From Pseudoduganella namucuonensis (lineage in GTDB: Bacteria > Pseudomonadota > Gammaproteobacteria > Burkholderiales > Burkholderiaceae_D), in NCBI RefSeq assembly GCF_900116645.1, contig NZ_FPBO01000032.1, forward strand, positions 1 to 64,000: 64,000 nt of DNA. Reading direction: 5' to 3'. Positions 45,767 to 56,556 of this stretch are shown here, one piece after another (position 1 is the first letter of the stretch; every line of letters begins with the position of its first letter). The position numbers and the translations under genes were made by a program. Under the pieces are notes generated by a model, which saw only the letters and a program-made list of their open reading frames with translations, searched no databases and was not told where the DNA came from.

Positions 45767-48700
45767 TATTCGGCTTTCCTCTTGGCTTGGTTCACAGGGG
45801 GAATGGTTTTCGAACTGTCCAGCTTGGTCATGACGGGCGCCCGCCAGGGGCCCGTCACCTGCATCTCGTAGGCCAGCGACTTGGCCAGCGGCTGGCTCAG
45901 GAACAGCTGCGCCAGGTAGCTGCCCAGCCCGATCACGGGATTGACGGCCAGCGCGTACACCAGCGGCGCGGTGCCGAAGTTGACCTCCGGCAGCACCACC
46001 ACGTGCAGGTTGGCCGTCTCGTTGGCGATGTCGGCGGTGCCCTCCATCAGCACGGTGGCGGCCATGCCGTGCATTTTCAGGTTGTCGGTGCGGGCGATGC
46101 CCTGGGTGATGACGGCGTTGGCGGTGATACCGTCGAAGGCCAGGCCTTCCGAGAACACGTCCTGGAAGTCCAGCTTGAGCAGGCGCGGCAGCGCTTGCAG
46201 GCTGAGCACGCCCAGCAACTTGGCCGCGCCCGGGTCCTGCTTGAGGAACTGGCCCTTCTCCACGTCCAGCTTGATGTGACCGGACAGCGAGGGGATGTCC
46301 AGCGCGTACGGCAGGCCCTTCCAGGCGATGTCGCCGCTCAGCGTGCCCCTGCCGTTGCGCAGCGTGTCGACGAAGCCGAAGCGGTCCAGCAGCTTGCCGG
46401 CGTTGACGATGTCCAGCGCGAAGTTCAGGTTGGTCTGGTGCTGGCCGTTGCTGGCCACCCAGCGGCCATGGCCCATCAGCTCGCCGTCCGCGTTCGACAG
46501 CAGCAGCTTGCTGATGCGCCATTCCCGCGCCGACGCGACCGGCGCGTTGTGCGCCTGCAGCTCCAGCCGGCCCAGCGGCTTGTTGAACAGCTCGAAGCGG
46601 TCGGCCACGATGTCCAGCGCGGGGATGGAAGGCTGCGCGCCCTTGTTCTCCAGCAAGTCCTTGACCTCGTGGGCCGACGAGGCCGGGATGATCAGCGACG
46701 ACAGCCGCGCCGTCACCTTGCCCACGCCCTGGCCGGTGGGCGATTCGCTCCAGGTCACGTGTCCGGCCACCTGGGCCGACTCGATGTTGGCTTGCCACAC
46801 GCCTTTTTGATAGGTGACGCCGGCCACCGAATTGTCCAGCTTGCGCTCGGCCACCGTCAGCTCGGTGGCGCGCGCGGCCATCAGGTCCGGCACCACGTAT
46901 TGCGCCAGGTCGGGACCGTCCGCGGCGCCGGCGGGAGCGGTGCCCGGCGCGGTGGCGGGAACGATGGCCGGCGCGGTGGCGGCAGCGGTCGCCGGCGCGG
47001 CGAAGGCGACCGGAACGATGGCAGGCGCGCCGCTGGCCGGCGCCGCGGTGGCCGGCGCGGCCCCGGACTTGCCGGCGAGGCGGTCGGCCAGGTCCACCCA
47101 ATGGTCCACGTTCAGCGACTTCAGGCTGGCGTTCAGCGCCAGGCCGCTGTCCGGCTCCGGCGGCGCCACGTTGACGCCGATGCCGCCGCGCACCAGTTTC
47201 CACGGCCCCTTGCCCTGGCGCTGGCGCTGCCACGCGGCGCTGATGCCGGCGCCCAGCGAGACGCGGATGTCGTCGCGCATCAGGCCGGCCTCGTTGGCGT
47301 TGGCGCCGTTGAGCACGAAGCGCAGCGACATCAGGTCGGCCGCGTTCTTGTTCAGCGGCGCGGGGAAGTCCAGCCCCAGGCCGGCCAGGCTGGAATCGAC
47401 CGTCACCGTGTAGCGGTGGTCGCGCGCGCTGACCAGCGCCGAGTAGCGGGTGCCGCCATTCAAGTGGTTGGCGACGCGCTGCACCGCCGGCGTCGGCCAG
47501 GTCTTGCGCAGGCCGTCGGTGGTGACCGCGCCGCCCACCCGCACCTGGATGCTGCCGTCGCGCTGGGTGCCGCCGGACACGGCCACCGGGCCGCCGACGA
47601 AGGCGCCGGCCAGGCCGTTCAGGTTGACGCCCTTCTCGTTGAATTCGATCTTGCCGGTGGCGCCCAGCACCGGCGGCATGTCGTTCCACAGCACCACGTC
47701 GTTGCCCTGCAGCTGAAGCACGCCCAGCACCTTGGACTCGGGCAGGCGGTGCAGCGGCAGGTGCAGCTTGAGCGCCAGCCTGGCCTGGCCGGTGGCGGTG
47801 GTCTCGTCGGTGAAGTGCCCGATCCACTCCAGCACCGGGCTGGCCGCCACGTAGTGCAGATAGTCCTGCATGGCGCCGGCGGCGTTGCCGTCGATTTCCA
47901 GGATGCTGTCGTGCGAGGACAGGTCGGCGATGACGGCCTTCACATTGCTCAGCGCCACGTTGTTGCCGGTGGCGGCCGTGTCGCCGCGGATCTCCATGCG
48001 CGTGCCCTCGAACAGGAAGCTGCCCTTGATGCGCTCGGCCTGCGGCCACAGCGGCGACTTGCCGTCCTTGGCGTAATAGCCGGGGTCGTAATTGAGCTTG
48101 CCATTGCTGATGCGGCCGGCCACGCGGAACTCGCCCCTCGCCTTGTCGGCCGCCGTGTGGCCCTTGAACGGGAAATGCGCCAGGTCGCCGCGCAGGCGCA
48201 GCGCGACGTCGTCGGCGCGGCCGTCCTCCAGCGCGCCGGTCAGCCAGTGGCGCAGGTGCTCGGGCGTTTGCAGCGGCAGGTAGCGGCCTATCTTCTTCAC
48301 GTCGAAGCCGTCCAGCTTGCCGGTGAAATCGGCCTTGCCCGCGCTCTTGCCGTCCAGAGGAATCACGTGGCTGCCGGACAGCGTACCGCTCAGGCCGTCC
48401 TGCGCGAAGGCCAGCTCGTCCAGTTCCACCTTGAGCTTTTCATTACCCTCGAACGACCAGCGCGCGCGGCCGGCGAGCTTGTCGAAGGCCATGTCGGCGT
48501 CGGCGAAGTAGTCCGGCATGCGCAGCACCAGCCGGTCGCCCGCCAGGGTGAAGGCGCCGCCCTTGTCGCTGGCCTCGATGGTGCCGCTGAGATTGTCGAA
48601 GCCGGGCAGCGCCGGCATGCCGCGCACGGCGGGCGCGTGCGCCGTCTTCGCTTGCGGCAGGCGCGCCGCGCGGGGCTTCATGCCCAGCCGCTCCAGCGTG

Positions 48701-50055
48701 CCCTTGAACTGGTAGGACAGCAGCGCCGGGTAACTGCCGGTCCAGGCGCCGGACACGTCCAGCAGCCGGCCGCTGGGTTCCACGTCGGCGAGGATCTGGC
48801 GCTGCTGCGCCGTCAACGGCAGGCGGCCGGCCAGCGCGGCCAGCGCCCGCAGGTCCAGCACGCTGGCGCTCAGCTCCATGCGTTCCGGCGTCTTCGCGGT
48901 GGCGGCCGCGTAGCGCTCGGCCAGGTTGGTCGGCGCCATGGCCAGGCCGTCGCGGGTGCGCAGCGAGAAATTGGCGAGGTTGATGCTGTGGCCCAGCGCG
49001 CCGAAGGCGGGCTGGCCGCTTTGCAGCGCGGCCGGGATTTCCTCGCGCGCCGAGACGCGGCCGCGCACTTCCAGCAAGTCCAGCGGCTCCAGGTCCGGCC
49101 CCAGCGCGGCGACCACGTCGTTCAGGCCGACGTCGGCCGTGAAGCCGGCCAGCTTGGCGTGGTCGATCGAGACCCAGGCGCGCACCGAGCCGGTGCCCGA
49201 GCGCAGGTCCAGCGGATAGCGCAGGTGGCGCCGCCAGGCGGCCAGGTCGGCGCTGCGCACGTCGGCGTAGACCTCGCCCTGCCACAGCCGGAAGTCCGAC
49301 GGGCGCTGCGCGAAGGTGGGGTGGAGGAAGTCGGCCCGCACGTCGACCGGCCCGCCCAACTCCGCGGCGGGAGTGGCGGTCAGCGCGAACTGGTGGCGGC
49401 GCCATTTGTTGCGCAGCACCAGGTTCATATTGTCCAGCGCCAGCGGCGCCGCGCCGCGCAGCGCGTCGGTCCAGACCAGCTTGCCTTCGCGGATAACGAT
49501 CTCGCGCTGCGCCAGCAGCCAGTCGGCGCCCTTGCCGTCGCCCTTGCGATTGAGGTCGATGAACACGCCGGCCGCGTACAGCTTGCCGTCGGCGTCGCGC
49601 CGCACGTCCAGGTTGGGGCGTATCAGTTCCAGCGATTCGAAGCGCACGTCCAGCGCCGCCACGCTCCACCACGACAGCGTGGCCGACACGCTGGGCAGCG
49701 TCAGCACCTGTTTGCCCTGCTTGTCGCGCAGGCGCACGTCGCCCAGGAACAGGCTGGGATGCAGGCCGGACCAGGAGGCGTAGATGCGGTCGATGGTGAC
49801 GGGGTTGCCGACGGCGCGGCTGGCCAGCCTTTCCATATCGCCCTTGTAATGGTCGATATTGGGCAGCACCAGGTAGCGCAGCGCCAGCAGCAGGACGGCG
49901 AACGCAAAATACAGCAACAGGGCCAACTTGACAGTGAAGCCCAGCACGTGATGGGTGGCCAGATTGCAGACGCGATAGGCGGAACGCAGCCTCTGCCAGC
50001 GCACGGCCAATGGCACGCTGTCTGTCACTGTCTCCTCTGGCGGTTTTTGCATCAA
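45766..50055 (-). CDS. yhdP: YhdP family AsmA-like envelope protein
   Basis: This 1429-residue protein belongs to the YhdP/AsmA-like group that spans the periplasm; in E. coli YhdP, TamB and YdbH together move phospholipids to the outer membrane. One N-terminal membrane helix is at about residues 40-66 (KLALLLYFAFAVLLLALRYL). The remaining repetitive beta-rich sequence ends with the AsmA-like C-terminal region (LVMEGTADIANETANLHVVV-type segment, then YALAVNPVIGLGSYLAQLFL). An Ala/Pro/Thr-rich linker lies about residues 995-1050. The length is close to the E. coli protein. It is the first gene of the yhdP-nitrilase-tldD cluster and divergent from glnE, from which it is separated by 170 bp. Confidence 0.93.
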
Positions 50056-50225
50056 TACGCTAATAATTCAGGCCCGGCTTCAAATAAATCGCTAAAATCG
50101 TTTCCAGCCCATCCAGACGCTCGCGGCAGAGCCTGCGCGCGTCCCAGCCTGCGTTGCCATTCTAACGCATAGGGTGTCCGATCTCCGCTCCGATTACACT
50201 ACGTTACTTGTCCTTTACTCTATCC

Positions 50226-52964
50226 ATGACTGCAACTTCCCCGACCGCGGCATCCCGTTATTTCCAGCGCTGGACCGGCGCCGATCCAGGCCGGCCGGCC
50301 AAGGTCGATGCGCTGGCGCAATTATCGCTCGCCGAACTGGATTTTGCTGACTTTTTGACAAAGGAAACCGACGCCGGCGGCCAACCGCTGCCCCTGCCGC
50401 GCGCCATGCGCCGCCTGCGCAACCTGCTGGTGTGCACGCTGATCCGGCGCGACCTGGACGGCAGCGCCGACCTGCACGAGGTGGTCACGGCGATGACGCG
50501 CTTCGCCGATTTCGCCATCCAGACCCACCTGGCGGCGCTGCACGCGGAAATGGTGGAGCTGCACGGCCAGCCGCTGTCCCAGGACACCGGCGAGGCGCAG
50601 GAGATGATCGTGCTGGCCATGGGCAAGCAGGGCGGCGGCGAACTGAACGTCTCGTCCGACATCGACCTGATCTTTGTATACCCGGACGACGGCGACACCC
50701 AGGCCGGGCCGGGCCAGCGCAGCCTGTCCAACCACGAGTTCTTCGTCCGCCTGGGCAAGAAGCTGATCGCGGCGCTGGCCGAGATCACCGAGGACGGCTA
50801 CACCTTCCGCGTCGACATGGCGCTGCGCCCGAACGGCGGCTCCGGCCCGCTGGCGGCCAGCCTGAGCATGGTGGAGCAATACCTGATCGTGCAGGGCCGC
50901 GAGTGGGAACGCTACGCCTGGGTCAAGGCGCGCGCCGTGACCGGCAAGCCGGCCGACATCGCCGCGCTGGACTCCATCGTGCGGCCGTTCTGCTTCCGCC
51001 GCTACCTGGACTTCGGCGTGATCGACGCCATCCGCAATATGCACGCGCAGATCCGCGCCGAGGTCAACCGCCAGGAGCGGCTGCACCCGGACCGCAGCAA
51101 CAACGTCAAGCTGGGCCGCGGCGGCATCCGCGAGATCGAGTTCCTGGCCCAGGTGTTCCAGCTGATCCGCGGCGGCCGCGACACCAGCCTGCGCGACCGC
51201 TCCACCCGCGCCACGCTGCGCGTGCTGCCCGAAAAAGGCCTGCTGGCGGCCGACATCGTCGAGCGGCTGCTGGACTCCTACACCTTCCTGCGCAACCTGG
51301 AACACCGCCTGCAGTACGTGGACGACGCCCAGACCCACACCCTGCCGCCCAACGAGGCCGACCAGCGGGTGGTGGCGCAATGGATGGGCGCGACGGACGT
51401 GGCCGCGCTGCTGGCCGAGCTGGACCGCCACCGCAAGTTCGTGGCCGAGCAGTTCGACGCCATCTTCGCCGACAAGAGCGGCGGCGCGCAGGACGGCGAC
51501 ATCGATCCCGGCACCAGCAACGCCTGCGCCGACCCCGACAACCGCGAAGCCATGGAGGCGCGCTTCGCCGCGCTGGGCTACGACGACCCGGCCGGCGCCG
51601 CCCAGCGCCTGGTCGCCACCTGGCAGGCGCCGCGGTTGCAATCGCTGCCCGAGGCCAGCCGCAACCGGCTGGTGTCGCTGGTGAACGCGGCGCTGCCGCT
51701 GATCGCCGCCACCGCCGAGCAATCGACCATCGGCAGCCAGCTGGTGACCCTGGGCGCCCTGCTCGACTTCCTGGAGGCGGTGGCGCGCCGCTCGGCCTAC
51801 CTGTCGCTGCTGACGGAATACCCGCACACGCTGGAACGCGTGATCCGCATGATGCACGCCAGCGGCTGGGCCGCCAAGTTCCTGACCAAGCACCCCATCC
51901 TGCTGGACGAGCTGCTGGACGACCGCATCCGCAACGCCGTGTTCGACCCGGTGGCGCTGGCGGCCGAGCTGGACACCCAGCTGCGCGCCACCACCGGCGA
52001 CACCGAGCGGCAGATGGACATCCTGCGCGAGGTGCACCACGCCCAGCTGTTCCACCTGCTGGCGCAGGATCTGGCCGGCGACCTGACGGTGGAAAAGCTG
52101 GCCGACCATTTGTCGGCGCTGGCCGACGTGATCGTCGCCGCCACCGTGGGCGCGGTCTGGCAAACGGTGGCCACCCGCCACCGCGAAACACCGGCGTTCG
52201 CGGTGATCGCCTACGGCAAACTGGGCGGTAAGGAATTGGGTTATATCTCCGACCTGGACGTGATATTCCTGTTCGACGACGACGATCAGGAAGCGCCGGC
52301 GCAATACGCCAAACTGGCGCAGCGTTTTATTACCTGGATGACGTCCCACACGTCGGCCGGCATATTGTTCGATATCGACATCGCATTGCGTCCGGACGGC
52401 GCCAGCGGCATGCTCGTTTCCAGCGTCCAGGCGTTCGAGCGTTATCAGGACAGCTCGGCGTGGATATGGGAACACCAGGCCCTGACGCGCGCCCGTTTCT
52501 GCGCGGGCGATAGCGCCATCGGCGAGCGCTTTGAACAAATACGCTGCAAGGTATTGCGCAAGGAACACCCGGTGGACGGGCCGTTAAAAGGCGAGGTATT
52601 GGCCATGCGCAAGAAAATGGCGGATGCGCGGCCGAATAGATCGGACTTGTTTGATTTAAAACAAGACGCGGGCGGCATGATCGATATCGAATTCATCGTT
52701 CAATATCTGGTGCTGCAGCACGCATCGACTTATTCGCAGCTGACGGGGAATGTCGGCAATATCGCGCTGTTGAAAATGTGCGGCGAATTGGGATTGATCG
52801 ACGCCGAACTGGCGGCCAGCGTGGCCAATGCCTACCGCGCCTTCCGCAAGCTGCAGCACCAGATGCGTTTGCAGGGACAGGAGAATGCGCGGGTCGATCC
52901 GGCCCGTGTGGCCGGTCACGCGGATAGCGTGATCCGCTTATGGAACGCCATATTCACGGATTGA
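50226..52964 (+). CDS. glnE: bifunctional glutamine synthetase adenylyltransferase/deadenylase
   Basis: This 912-residue enzyme adenylylates and deadenylylates glutamine synthetase in response to PII and glutamine. It has two nucleotidyltransferase domains, each followed by a helical domain. The N-terminal one carries GGGELNVSSDIDLIFVYPDD (about 137-156) and the C-terminal one GGKELGYISDLDVIFLFDDD (from 667). Other family features are GRGGIREIEFLAQVFQLIRG and DLKQDAGGMIDIEFIVQYLV. The ATG at 50226 is chosen over the upstream TTG at 50208. Third-position G/C bias drops noticeably in the last 700 bases compared with the rest of the gene. The gene stands alone. Confidence 0.97.
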   Translation: MTATSPTAASRYFQRWTGADPGRPAKVDALAQLSLAELDFADFLTKETDAGGQPLPLPRAMRRLRNLLVCTLIRRDLDGSADLHEVVTAMTRFADFAIQTHLAALHAEMVELHGQPLSQDTGEAQEMIVLAMGKQGGGELNVSSDIDLIFVYPDDGDTQAGPGQRSLSNHEFFVRLGKKLIAALAEITEDGYTFRVDMALRPNGGSGPLAASLSMVEQYLIVQGREWERYAWVKARAVTGKPADIAALDSIVRPFCFRRYLDFGVIDAIRNMHAQIRAEVNRQERLHPDRSNNVKLGRGGIREIEFLAQVFQLIRGGRDTSLRDRSTRATLRVLPEKGLLAADIVERLLDSYTFLRNLEHRLQYVDDAQTHTLPPNEADQRVVAQWMGATDVAALLAELDRHRKFVAEQFDAIFADKSGGAQDGDIDPGTSNACADPDNREAMEARFAALGYDDPAGAAQRLVATWQAPRLQSLPEASRNRLVSLVNAALPLIAATAEQSTIGSQLVTLGALLDFLEAVARRSAYLSLLTEYPHTLERVIRMMHASGWAAKFLTKHPILLDELLDDRIRNAVFDPVALAAELDTQLRATTGDTERQMDILREVHHAQLFHLLAQDLAGDLTVEKLADHLSALADVIVAATVGAVWQTVATRHRETPAFAVIAYGKLGGKELGYISDLDVIFLFDDDDQEAPAQYAKLAQRFITWMTSHTSAGILFDIDIALRPDGASGMLVSSVQAFERYQDSSAWIWEHQALTRARFCAGDSAIGERFEQIRCKVLRKEHPVDGPLKGEVLAMRKKMADARPNRSDLFDLKQDAGGMIDIEFIVQYLVLQHASTYSQLTGNVGNIALLKMCGELGLIDAELAASVANAYRAFRKLQHQMRLQGQENARVDPARVAGHADSVIRLWNAIFTD

Positions 52965-53468
52965 AGCCGATATAGGCGGCGACCCCGCCGCCCCCCTCCC
53001 TGGCCGCCGCATGGCGGCTTTTCTATTTCCGCAACGTTATATTTGTGGCATCTGCACCACAATCGTGCAAAGGCCCGCAGCGCGTTCGTTCCGCCGTTTT
53101 CATGCTGGAAACTGGCTTGTTTACGCCAGTTTCCGGCATGGCCGCGAAACCTTTGTGCGCGCACGCACAGAGCAAAGAATGCACGGATCAGGGGCGCGCT
53201 TCCGAATTTTTGACAACATTTCCACTTTAAAAACAAATAAATGTGGGGAATGCGTGGAAATAGAAACAATTAAGAAACCAATAATTCAAATGGAATAGTA
53301 ACCAATCTAATTACTATCAAGAATTAAGTATTCTTCAAAAGATACCTTGGTTAGCGCAACCTTCCTCCCGCGCATATACAAACGCATACAAGGCACTTGT
53401 TGACCATATGGCCGGCTAGTGACTACATTTGATTGTTTTTCAACACTCCACACCGAGAAGGAAAGGCA
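52965..53468. other. 504-bp AT-rich intergenic region between glnE and receptor 3
   Basis: No gene is supported here. An inverted repeat with 15-base arms (one mismatch that pairs as G-U) lies at 53102-53116/53125-53139 and may end glnE transcription. A second perfect one, ATAGTAA/TTACTAT (53295-53301/53311-53317), lies nearer the receptor and could be regulatory. Confidence 0.5.
53102..53139. repeat. inverted repeat downstream of glnE
   Basis: Arms ATGCTGGAAACTGGC and GCCAGTTTCCGGCAT pair over 15 positions with one G-U, around an 8-base loop; flanking C and G extend it by one. There is no T-run. It lies 138 bp after the glnE stop. Confidence 0.5.
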
Positions 53469-56402
53469 ATGATGAAAGAGCGGGTATTATCCAATTCCAT
53501 CCGTCTGCTCTGCGTAAGCGGCTTTGCATTCACCATGCAATCAGTCCAGGCGCAGACCCCTGTGACGCCCGATGCCATTCAAACCGTGCAAGTGACCGGT
53601 TCGCGTATCAAATCCCCCAACGCGGATTCGCCGTCGCCGCTGCAAATCCTGACCTCCGCCGATATCGCCGCGTCGGGCGCGACCAATCTGCAGGAATTAC
53701 TGCAAAAGAATCCAACGCTGGGCGCGCCGACGCTGAGCCGGACCAATTCCAATTTCCTGACGTCCGGCGGCGGCGTCGCCACCGTTAACCTGCGCAATCT
53801 GGACGACTCGCGTACGCTGGTGCTGGTCAACGGCCGCCGCTTTGTTTCCGGCCAGCCCGGCGAAACCGCGGTCGACCTGAATACCATTCCCACCGACTTT
53901 ATCGAGCGCATAGAACTGCTGACCGGCGGCGCCTCCGCGACTTATGGTTCGGACGCGGTCGCCGGTGTGGTCAACATTATCCTGAAGCGCAATTTCAATG
54001 GCGTGACGCTGGATGCCCAAATGGGTAAAAGCGACCAGGGCGACGACTCCAAAAAGAAAATCGCCTTAACCTGGGGCACCAGCAGCGCCGACGGCAACAG
54101 CAATTTCATGGGCCATTTCGGCTTTAGCAAGCAGGGCCCCGTGTACTCGCGCGACCGCGGCATTTCCGCCATCGACCAGAACTCGGCCATGATCCGTACC
54201 GGCAACGCGTCCGACGCCTTCATCGCCGACCGCCCGTTCTATTCCGGCTTCGCGCCGCAGGGCCGCTTCTTCCACGACACCGGCTCGTACACCTACGACG
54301 CCAACGGCAACCCGATCGCGTGGAACCAGAACGGCACCGGCGGCGCCAACCCGACCGGCTACAACCGCTCCGCGCTGCGCACCATCGCCGTTCCCGTCGA
54401 GCGCTATCTGTTCGCCACCAACGGCACCCACGCGATCAACGAGAACCACAGCGCCTTCTTCGAGGGCACTTACGCCTCTACCCGCGCCAGCACCAACATC
54501 GAGCCGTACGCGCTGGGCGCGGAGGACATCTACCCGGCGTCCGGCGGCCAGGTGCCGGCCGAATTCCTGGTCAACGGCCGCATGGTGCGCAACCCCATCG
54601 TGCCGCAATACCTGTGGGACCGCATCAGCGACACCGACGGCGACGGCGCGCGCGACTACTACTTCACGCGCCGCATGGCCGAGGTGGGCTCCCGCCATTC
54701 CGACGCCGAGCGCGGCACTTTCCGCCTGGCGACCGGATTGAAAGGCACGCTCAAGGACTGGAACTACGAGGCCTTCATCGCCTACGGCAAGACCAAGGAA
54801 TCGCAGAGCTCGACCGGCCAGGTCAATGTGCTGAACTTCCGCAGCGCGCTGGAAGCCGTCCCGGACGCCACCGCGCCGGGCGGGGTGGCCTGCCGCGACG
54901 CCAACGCGCGCGCCCAGGGTTGCGTGCCGATCAACGTGTTCGGATTCAACTCGATCTCTGCCGACGCGCTGAAATATGTGGTCGCCCCGGGCTCGCTGGA
55001 CAATGCCGTGACCCAGAAACTGGCCGGCGCCTCCGTCAACGGCGAAATGTTCGAACTGCCGGCCGGTAAGATCGGCTGGGCGGCCGGCGCGGAATACCGC
55101 AAGGAGGAGTCGTACAGCATCCCCGATCCGCTGACCCAGGCGGGCCTGAACGCCGGCAACGCGATTCCGCCGACCTTCGGCAAGTTCGACGTGCGCGAAT
55201 TCTTCGTCGAATCCCGCGTGCCGCTGCTGAAGGACCAGCCGTTCGCGAAGTCGCTGAGCTTCCTGGGCGCCTACCGCCATGGCGACTATTCCACCGTCGG
55301 CAAGACCAACAGCTGGAACGCGGGCATGGAATGGGCGCCGAGCAACGACGTCAAGGTGCGCGGCACGCACGCGGTCTCGACCCGCGCGCCGAACATCAAC
55401 GAGCTGTTCTCGCCGCCCAGCCAGGACTTCCCCACCGGCCTGGTCGATCCGTGCCTGGGCGTGACGCTGACCTCGACCCAGCCGTCCGCCGCCGCCTGCC
55501 GCGCCGATCCCGGCGTGCTGGCCAACATCCGCGCCAACGGTGTGTTCACCCAGACCCAGGCGGACCTGCAGGGCATCAGCGGCTACAACCGCGGCAATCC
55601 GAACCTGAAGGCGGAAAAAGGCATTTCGAGCACGATCGGCATCGTGCTGACGCCGCGCTCCATCCCGGCGCTGAGCAAGTTCACCTTCACGGCCGACTAC
55701 TTCAAGATCAAGATCGAGGACGCGATCGTCAGCACGCCGCGCCAATACTCGCTGGACCAGTGCTACGGCGGCGGCAATCCGGCGTTCTGCTCCTTCATCA
55801 CCCGCTACCCGACCAACGTCGGCAGCAGCAGCGCCGGCGCCATCCAGTTCAGCGACACCGCCGTCTCGAACAGCGGCGGCAAGGGCACCGAGGGTGTCGA
55901 CCTGACCGCCTCCTGGGCGGACCGCGTCGGCCCGGGCCGCCTGAGCGCGCACGTGGCATACACCTACGTCAAGTCGCTGTGGGACCTGCCGCTGCCGGAC
56001 GCGCAGAAGGACGAGAATGCCGGCGAGATCAGCACCGCGCAAAACGGCGCCACGCCGAAGAACAAGGCGGTCGTCAACCTGGCGTACAAGTGGGGCGCGT
56101 TCGGCATCAACTCCACCACCACCTACTACGGCAAGGTGGCGCTGGACGATCAGTTCCTGGCGCAGTTCGACCTGCCGGCCCGCTCGGTCAGCACCGGTTC
56201 GAAGATCTACAACGACTTCCAGTTCAATTACACGCTGAAGAAGTCGGTTGAGCTCTACCTGGGCATCGACAACGCCTTCAACACCAAGCCGGCCCCCATC
56301 ATCAGCGGCCTGCCAGGCAATGTCACCGGCACCGAGACCGACGCCAGCATCTACGATCCGATCGGCCGCCGCTACTACCTGGGCGTGCGCGTCAGTCTGT
56401 AA
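53469..56402 (+). CDS. TonB-dependent outer-membrane receptor (3)
   Basis: This is a 977-residue receptor of the same class as the pair at 34-40 kb. The signal peptide MMKERVLSNSIRLLCVSGFA is probably cleaved after A28 (VQA/QT), followed by VQVTGSRIKSPNADS. Plug motifs are VNLRNLDDSRTLVLVNGRRF and IELLTGGASATYGSDAVAGV. The barrel includes STRAPNINELFSPPSQDFP and RGNPNLKAEKGISSTIGIV. The C-terminus is GVRVSL, ending in Leu rather than the usual Phe. The ATG at 53469 follows an AAGGAAAGG sequence. The first 600 bases are less GC-biased at third positions than the rest. The ligand is unknown. Confidence 0.92.
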   Translation: MMKERVLSNSIRLLCVSGFAFTMQSVQAQTPVTPDAIQTVQVTGSRIKSPNADSPSPLQILTSADIAASGATNLQELLQKNPTLGAPTLSRTNSNFLTSGGGVATVNLRNLDDSRTLVLVNGRRFVSGQPGETAVDLNTIPTDFIERIELLTGGASATYGSDAVAGVVNIILKRNFNGVTLDAQMGKSDQGDDSKKKIALTWGTSSADGNSNFMGHFGFSKQGPVYSRDRGISAIDQNSAMIRTGNASDAFIADRPFYSGFAPQGRFFHDTGSYTYDANGNPIAWNQNGTGGANPTGYNRSALRTIAVPVERYLFATNGTHAINENHSAFFEGTYASTRASTNIEPYALGAEDIYPASGGQVPAEFLVNGRMVRNPIVPQYLWDRISDTDGDGARDYYFTRRMAEVGSRHSDAERGTFRLATGLKGTLKDWNYEAFIAYGKTKESQSSTGQVNVLNFRSALEAVPDATAPGGVACRDANARAQGCVPINVFGFNSISADALKYVVAPGSLDNAVTQKLAGASVNGEMFELPAGKIGWAAGAEYRKEESYSIPDPLTQAGLNAGNAIPPTFGKFDVREFFVESRVPLLKDQPFAKSLSFLGAYRHGDYSTVGKTNSWNAGMEWAPSNDVKVRGTHAVSTRAPNINELFSPPSQDFPTGLVDPCLGVTLTSTQPSAAACRADPGVLANIRANGVFTQTQADLQGISGYNRGNPNLKAEKGISSTIGIVLTPRSIPALSKFTFTADYFKIKIEDAIVSTPRQYSLDQCYGGGNPAFCSFITRYPTNVGSSSAGAIQFSDTAVSNSGGKGTEGVDLTASWADRVGPGRLSAHVAYTYVKSLWDLPLPDAQKDENAGEISTAQNGATPKNKAVVNLAYKWGAFGINSTTTYYGKVALDDQFLAQFDLPARSVSTGSKIYNDFQFNYTLKKSVELYLGIDNAFNTKPAPIISGLPGNVTGTETDASIYDPIGRRYYLGVRVSL

Positions 56403-56422
56403 TCCAGCGGCCACGCACGACC

Positions 56423-56448
56423 AAAGGCGCCCGCGGGCGCCTTTTTTT
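56423..56448 (+). terminator. terminator of receptor 3
   Basis: GC-rich hairpin AAAGGCGCCC/GGGCGCCTTT with seven T in all, 20 bases after the stop. Confidence 0.85.
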
Positions 56449-56459
56449 CGCCCCCGCTG

Positions 56460-56504
56460 GAAAACACCCCTGGGGTATTTAATAAATACCCCAGGGGTGT
56501 TTTC
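56460..56504. repeat. 21-bp perfect hairpin in the convergent gap
   Basis: Arms 56460-56480 and 56484-56504 (outer GAAAACACCCCTGGGGTATT) are perfectly complementary around AAT. It lies between the terminators of receptor 3 and gap, the same position relative to convergent genes as the hairpin at 40547-40599. Confidence 0.78.
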
Positions 56505-56513
56505 GCCGGGCGT

Positions 56514-56541
56514 AAAAAAACCCGCCGGGGCGGGTTTTTTT
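56514..56541 (-). terminator. terminator of gap, with A- and T-runs on both sides
   Basis: AAAAAAACCCG/CGGGTTTTTTT around a short GC loop gives a bidirectional terminator 16 bases after the gap stop. Confidence 0.85.
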
Positions 56542-56556
56542 ACGCTTGCGCCGGGA

